Part shown: positions 61,026 through 64,000 of the stretch, piece by piece
How positions within the stretch are numbered: position 1 is the stretch's first letter
How the letters are laid out: each line of letters begins with the position of its first letter
Source of the DNA: Candidatus Nitrosotenuis aquarius
GTDB lineage: Archaea; Thermoproteota; Nitrososphaeria; Nitrososphaerales; Nitrosopumilaceae
Assembly: GCF_002787055.1 (NCBI RefSeq)
Contig: NZ_CP024808.1
Location: forward strand, 62,001-126,000
DNA: 64,000 bases
Direction of reading: 5' to 3'
Position numbers and translations under genes: made by a program
Notes under the pieces: model-generated
Databases searched by the model: none
What the model was told of the DNA's origin: nothing
The model's input: only the letters and a program-made list of their open reading frames with translations

Positions 61026-61856
61026 AACTTCGCGCGAGCCTATCTCGTTTGATATTCCATACAAGCTGACAAGCTTTGCCAAATCAGCACTGCTAATTTT
61101 GCAGTTGTTATGTGCGAGCTTTAGCGCGTAGGGGTATCCGCTGACACTTGTCTTGTAGAGTTTGTCTAGGATCGATTTTATCTCATCTTCAGAGTGGTTG
61201 CCGCCAAACAACTCGATTTTGATTAGCGGTGTAGAATCTGATAGTCTTGCATAAATTGAAGAGATTTGCTTGTCACGCCCGAATTCCGAGTCAACAAAAA
61301 TCTTGCTAAATCCAGGCGTTTTGGTTGCATGATTATAATAGAAAATGTCCCCTGCCAGTGATCCCAGATCCTTGAACTGGACGTTTGTGTTTGATGTTTT
61401 TGCAATAAAGATGACATTGTCTTTACGTGTCATGACTCGAACAATCTCTGGAGTCAGGCCTGCCTGTCTTGTCATGAACTGCGAGTATAGGGAGCCATCC
61501 ATCATCACTATATCTGATACTTCGACTGCCTTTTTGCAAATGTCTACTTCCATCTCGCTTGCCATTCTTGAAATGTCAAGGCCAACCCTGCCCAAGCCCT
61601 GCCTGTGCAGATCGTCTATTACTGTACCGTCCGATTGTATGGCAACTGCAGTCACAACCCACAGTTCCATTCCCTGAAATTTTGTACTGTTAAAGCTAGA
61701 ATCAATTCCACATAACGCGGCATCTTGCTTTTTTGGCGTGTATTCTATCCAGTTTTGACTTGCGCGCTCTACTATTTGATCAAATTTGGGCCCCTTTAGA
61801 ACGGAGAGAATCTTTTCGCGGTTTTTAATTGCCTCTTTGTAAACCGTGTTAAGCAT
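61017..61856 (-). CDS. nurA: NurA-type 5'-3' nuclease
   Basis: 279 residues with NurA (RNase H-like) motifs: D52 in CGIDSSFN, D120 in VMMDGSLYS and a C-terminal acidic/His region (ALKLAHNNCKISSADLAKL). It resects DNA ends when loaded by HerA. It is about 3 kb from the herA-mre11-rad50 operon on the same strand, separated by unrelated genes. Start ATG at 61856. Confidence 0.87.
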   Translation of the reverse strand: MLNTVYKEAIKNREKILSVLKGPKFDQIVERASQNWIEYTPKKQDAALCGIDSSFNSTKFQGMELWVVTAVAIQSDGTVIDDLHRQGLGRVGLDISRMASEMEVDICKKAVEVSDIVMMDGSLYSQFMTRQAGLTPEIVRVMTRKDNVIFIAKTSNTNVQFKDLGSLAGDIFYYNHATKTPGFSKIFVDSEFGRDKQISSIYARLSDSTPLIKIELFGGNHSEDEIKSILDKLYKTSVSGYPYALKLAHNNCKISSADLAKLVSLYGISNEIGSREVLE

Positions 61857-61930
61857 AGGTTACCTTCATTGCAGAAAATAAAACCCTTGGGATGAATGAA
61901 CCGTTAACACGCAACTAGCTCCAAGCTGAT

Positions 61931-62005
61931 TTACTTTTTACGCCATCGTCGGGCAGCCTTTTGATCTGCATATCTTTGGTGCTTGCCAGTTTTTCTTTTT
62001 ACCAT
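61931..62005 (-). CDS. 24-residue, very basic micro-protein
   Basis: A complete frame from ATG (62005) to TAA: MVKRKTGKHQRYADQKAARR then WRKK. Eleven of 24 residues are Lys or Arg. Composition resembles the tiny ribosomal protein L41e or other rRNA-binding peptides, but the sequence does not match L41e. It has no obvious Shine-Dalgarno, and the AT-rich stretch upstream could be a promoter. Stands alone between nurA and nadX. Confidence 0.4.
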   Translation of the reverse strand: MVKRKTGKHQRYADQKAARRWRKK

Positions 62006-62087
62006 GGCTGTGTTTCTATATCATGGCTAGTTAATTCTTCCTACTTTGAATTGTTTGGCAATATGCCATAATTCATTTACTAGATGC

Positions 62088-62921
62088 ATGATCGGCTTTG
62101 TGTTGAAGAAAATAGGGCTTTTGGGGTGTGGTGCTATTGGCACGCAAATAGCACTCGCAATAGACACTGGCAAAATCCCTGCAGAACTGACTCATATTTA
62201 TGATTTTGATAATGCCAAAGCAGAGGCACTTGCTGCCAAGCTTGCAAAAAGACCCATCATCGTGGCAAATCCGCATTTGTTGTCATCAAATAATGTGGAT
62301 ATTGTAGTGGAAGCAGCATCGCAAGATGCAGTAAAAAATCACGCACTCAGCATCTTGCAAAACAGGAAGGACTTGATGATGATGAGCGTAGGCGCACTGC
62401 TTGACGAGTCTGTACTTGATATTTTATTTGATGCGTGCAGGGAATTTAAGAAAAAAATCTATCTACCATCTGGTGCAATTGCCGGCCTTGACGCAATAAA
62501 GTCAGTCAAAGATGAGCTAGAATCCCTCACACTAGTTACAACAAAAAACCCAAAGGCACTGGCCGGAGCAAAATTCTTTGAGGCAAAAAAAATGGACATA
62601 CATTCTATAACGCAAAAGACTGCAATCTTTGAAGGCCCAGCAAAAGAGGCAGTAACATTGTTTCCAGCAAACATCAACGTTGCGGCTTTGCTTAGCCTGG
62701 CAGGCCTAGGAAGCACAAAGACCTCAGTCAAAATAATAGCAGATCCTGAGACTGACAAGAACATACACCAAATAGAGGCGCGTGGCAAATTTGGCAAAAT
62801 TACAATCCAGGTCGAAAATGTCCCAGATCCGACAAACCCCAAGACCAGCAGGCTTGCAATTTTGTCTGCCATTGAATGCCTGCGTACAGCATGCACTGAT
62901 GATATCAAAATAGGAACATAA
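62088..62921 (+). CDS. nadX: L-aspartate dehydrogenase (NadX-type)
   Basis: NAD(P)-binding Rossmann protein with GLLGCGAIGTQIALAI at the start and the catalytic His region typical of aspartate dehydrogenases (GNVNVAALLSLAGLG-like, here FPANINVAALLSLAGLG). It oxidises aspartate to iminoaspartate, the substrate of NadA encoded 94 bases downstream. Start: ATG at 62088 (MIGFVLKKIGLLG) or TTG at 62103 (MKKIGLLG); an ATG-less TTG further upstream at 62046 is unlikely. Confidence 0.87.
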   Translation: MIGFVLKKIGLLGCGAIGTQIALAIDTGKIPAELTHIYDFDNAKAEALAAKLAKRPIIVANPHLLSSNNVDIVVEAASQDAVKNHALSILQNRKDLMMMSVGALLDESVLDILFDACREFKKKIYLPSGAIAGLDAIKSVKDELESLTLVTTKNPKALAGAKFFEAKKMDIHSITQKTAIFEGPAKEAVTLFPANINVAALLSLAGLGSTKTSVKIIADPETDKNIHQIEARGKFGKITIQVENVPDPTNPKTSRLAILSAIECLRTACTDDIKIGT

Positions 62922-63015
62922 TTCTGGCAAAAATTACCGTAATCTGGGCCAAATCTGTAAAATCGCACTATTATCCCAGTCTTTAAATCAATAATTCCAA
63001 TATTGGTATGATCGG

Positions 63016-63951
63016 ATGCTACAAGACAAAATAGCGCAACTCAAAAAAGAAAAAGACGTAGTCATACTTGCTCACAATTATCAGCTACCCGAAGTCCAAG
63101 ATGTGGCAGACTTTGTAGGTGATTCACTGGGATTGTCAAGACAGGCGGCAAAGACTCCGCACAAGACAATTCTGTTCTGCGGAGTTCATTTTATGGCGGA
63201 AACTGCCGCAATCATCTGTCCTGACAAAAAGGTGCTCATTCCAGATTTGGCTGCGGGCTGCTCTCTGGCAGATTCTATAACCGTAGACCAGCTGAGGGAC
63301 TGGAAAAAGCAACACCCGGATGCAATTGCAGTGGGCTATGTCAATACGTCTGCCGAAGTAAAATCTGAGCTGGACTATTGTTGCACATCCTCAAACGCAG
63401 TAAATGTAGTCAAGGCAATTCCTGAAAACCGGGACGTCTTGTTTTTGCCAGACATGTTCTTGGGCTCATACGTTGCAAAGATGACTGGAAGAAAAAACAT
63501 GTACATCTGGGCAGGCGAATGCCACGTTCATGCAGGAATACGCTCAGACGACATACACAAGCTTCTAGACTCACACGCAAACTCTGAATTATTGGTTCAT
63601 CCAGAATGCAGTTGCACATCACAAATAATGTATGATGTTGCAGTAGGTGACTACAGGGGCCGCCAAGTCCAGATAATGTCGACTGAGGGCATGATGAACT
63701 ATGCAAAACAGTCTGCCGGACAGAACTTTGTAGTTGCAACAGAAACCGGAATCTTGTATAGAATGCAGCAACAAAACCCGGGCAAGAATTTCATTCCAGC
63801 ATCAAGGGGTGCCGTATGCCAGTACATGAAAATGATCACACTGGACAAGGTATATTCCGCACTGCTTGAGGAAAAATACGAAGTACGCGTGCCAAAACAA
63901 ACTGCAGACAAGGCACGGTTAGCTATTGAGCGGATGCTTGCTATCAGCTAG
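63016..63951 (+). CDS. nadA: Quinolinate synthase NadA
   Basis: 311 residues. Condenses iminoaspartate with dihydroxyacetone phosphate to quinolinate using a 4Fe-4S cluster. Typical segments: LAHNYQLPEVQDVADFVGDSL, CGVHFMAETAAIICPDK, HPECSCTSQ, and the cysteine near GAVCQYMK. Three conserved cysteines (FCGVHF, HPECSC, AVCQYM) fit the cluster ligands. A TATA-like tttaaat about 25 bases before the ATG suggests its own leaderless transcript. The stop shares CTAG with the convergent nadC. Confidence 0.95.
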   Translation: MLQDKIAQLKKEKDVVILAHNYQLPEVQDVADFVGDSLGLSRQAAKTPHKTILFCGVHFMAETAAIICPDKKVLIPDLAAGCSLADSITVDQLRDWKKQHPDAIAVGYVNTSAEVKSELDYCCTSSNAVNVVKAIPENRDVLFLPDMFLGSYVAKMTGRKNMYIWAGECHVHAGIRSDDIHKLLDSHANSELLVHPECSCTSQIMYDVAVGDYRGRQVQIMSTEGMMNYAKQSAGQNFVVATETGILYRMQQQNPGKNFIPASRGAVCQYMKMITLDKVYSALLEEKYEVRVPKQTADKARLAIERMLAIS

Positions 63952-64000
63952 ACTTCTAGACTAAAATCTACTGCTTTTACGGAATTTGTAATGCTGCCAA
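63948..64000 (-). CDS. nadC: C-terminal end of nicotinate-nucleotide pyrophosphorylase (nadC), 5' part outside the window
   Basis: On the minus strand the last 16 codons read GSITNSVKAVDFSLEV, then stop. NadC proteins typically end in a similar G-x-I/L-T-H/N-S-x-x-A-x-D-x-S-L-E motif. Together with nadX and nadA just before it, this completes the de novo NAD pathway, with nadC facing nadA and sharing its stop tetramer. Very little sequence is visible, so the call rests on the motif plus context. Confidence 0.65.
   Translation of the reverse strand, partial: GSITNSVKAVDFSLEV

Overview
The window looks like a chromosomal stretch from an ammonia-oxidising archaeon (Nitrososphaerota, formerly Thaumarchaeota). 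The evidence is archaeal information-processing genes (archaeal DnaG primase, L15e, L31e, L39e, proteasome alpha, HerA/NurA/Mre11/Rad50, diphthine synthase), LysW-dependent lysine/arginine synthesis, an ADP-forming 3-hydroxypropionate/4-hydroxybutyrate-cycle type CoA ligase next to an enoyl-CoA hydratase, a thaumarchaeal-type copper nitrite reductase and a divergent FtsZ. Base composition seems moderate (roughly 40% GC by eye), which is closer to Nitrosotenuis-like organisms than to Nitrosopumilus; this is an impression, not a computed value. I see no rRNA, tRNA, insertion sequence, CRISPR array or prophage.

Layout. 1-6 kb: cell-surface proteins (PEF-CTERM tail, CFI-box protein with a 150-bp tandem duplication), an MrfA-type helicase, a solitary DNA methyltransferase and a TatA subunit. 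6-10 kb: MFS transporter, SAM methyltransferase, psmA, a winged-helix regulator and a PPOX-class flavoprotein. 9.7-17.5 kb: a plus-strand metabolic block (glutamate dehydrogenase, class I amidotransferase, ADP-forming acyl-CoA synthetase, enoyl-CoA hydratase, A-type Fe-S carrier, dnaG, CTP-dependent riboflavin kinase). 17.5-28.7 kb: an almost unbroken minus-strand block for lysine and arginine made on the LysW carrier protein. It runs argG-lysW2-argX, then lysY-lysZ-lysJ-Lrp regulator, then homocitrate synthase-lysW1-lysX-lysK-dphB, with ribL behind. 28.9-31.4 kb: an SsuABC/TauABC-like ABC transporter. 31.4-32.8 kb: an AT-rich patch with a 2OG-Fe(II) oxygenase coupled to a small protein, plus an unlisted 32-residue membrane peptide. 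34-39 kb: methionine synthesis split over separate genes (metF, homocysteine methyltransferase, and a MetH lacking its first domain). 39-46.7 kb: L39e/L31e, FtsZ-like protein, tRNA methylthiotransferase, fumarase, NirK, phosphoglycerate dehydrogenase. 47-53.4 kb: ion transporter, several secreted proteins, L15e, a thioredoxin-like protein, a HEAT-repeat protein. 53.4-61.9 kb: Rad50-Mre11-HerA operon, V/A-type ATPase subunit C, a double RAM-domain protein and NurA. 62-64 kb: aspartate dehydrogenase, quinolinate synthase and the tail of a convergent nadC, i.e. de novo NAD synthesis.

How the genes work together. One set of LysZ/LysY/LysJ/LysK enzymes sits with two carrier-ligase pairs, lysW1-lysX and lysW2-argX, suggesting one carrier per amino acid with shared middle enzymes. 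The lysW1 product ends in Gln instead of the Glu to which the amino acid is normally attached, which is the most unusual observation here. Many promoters look leaderless: a TATA box lies about 25-32 bp before the preferred start, so I moved several starts downstream. Seven convergent gene pairs share one CTAG tetramer as both stop codons.
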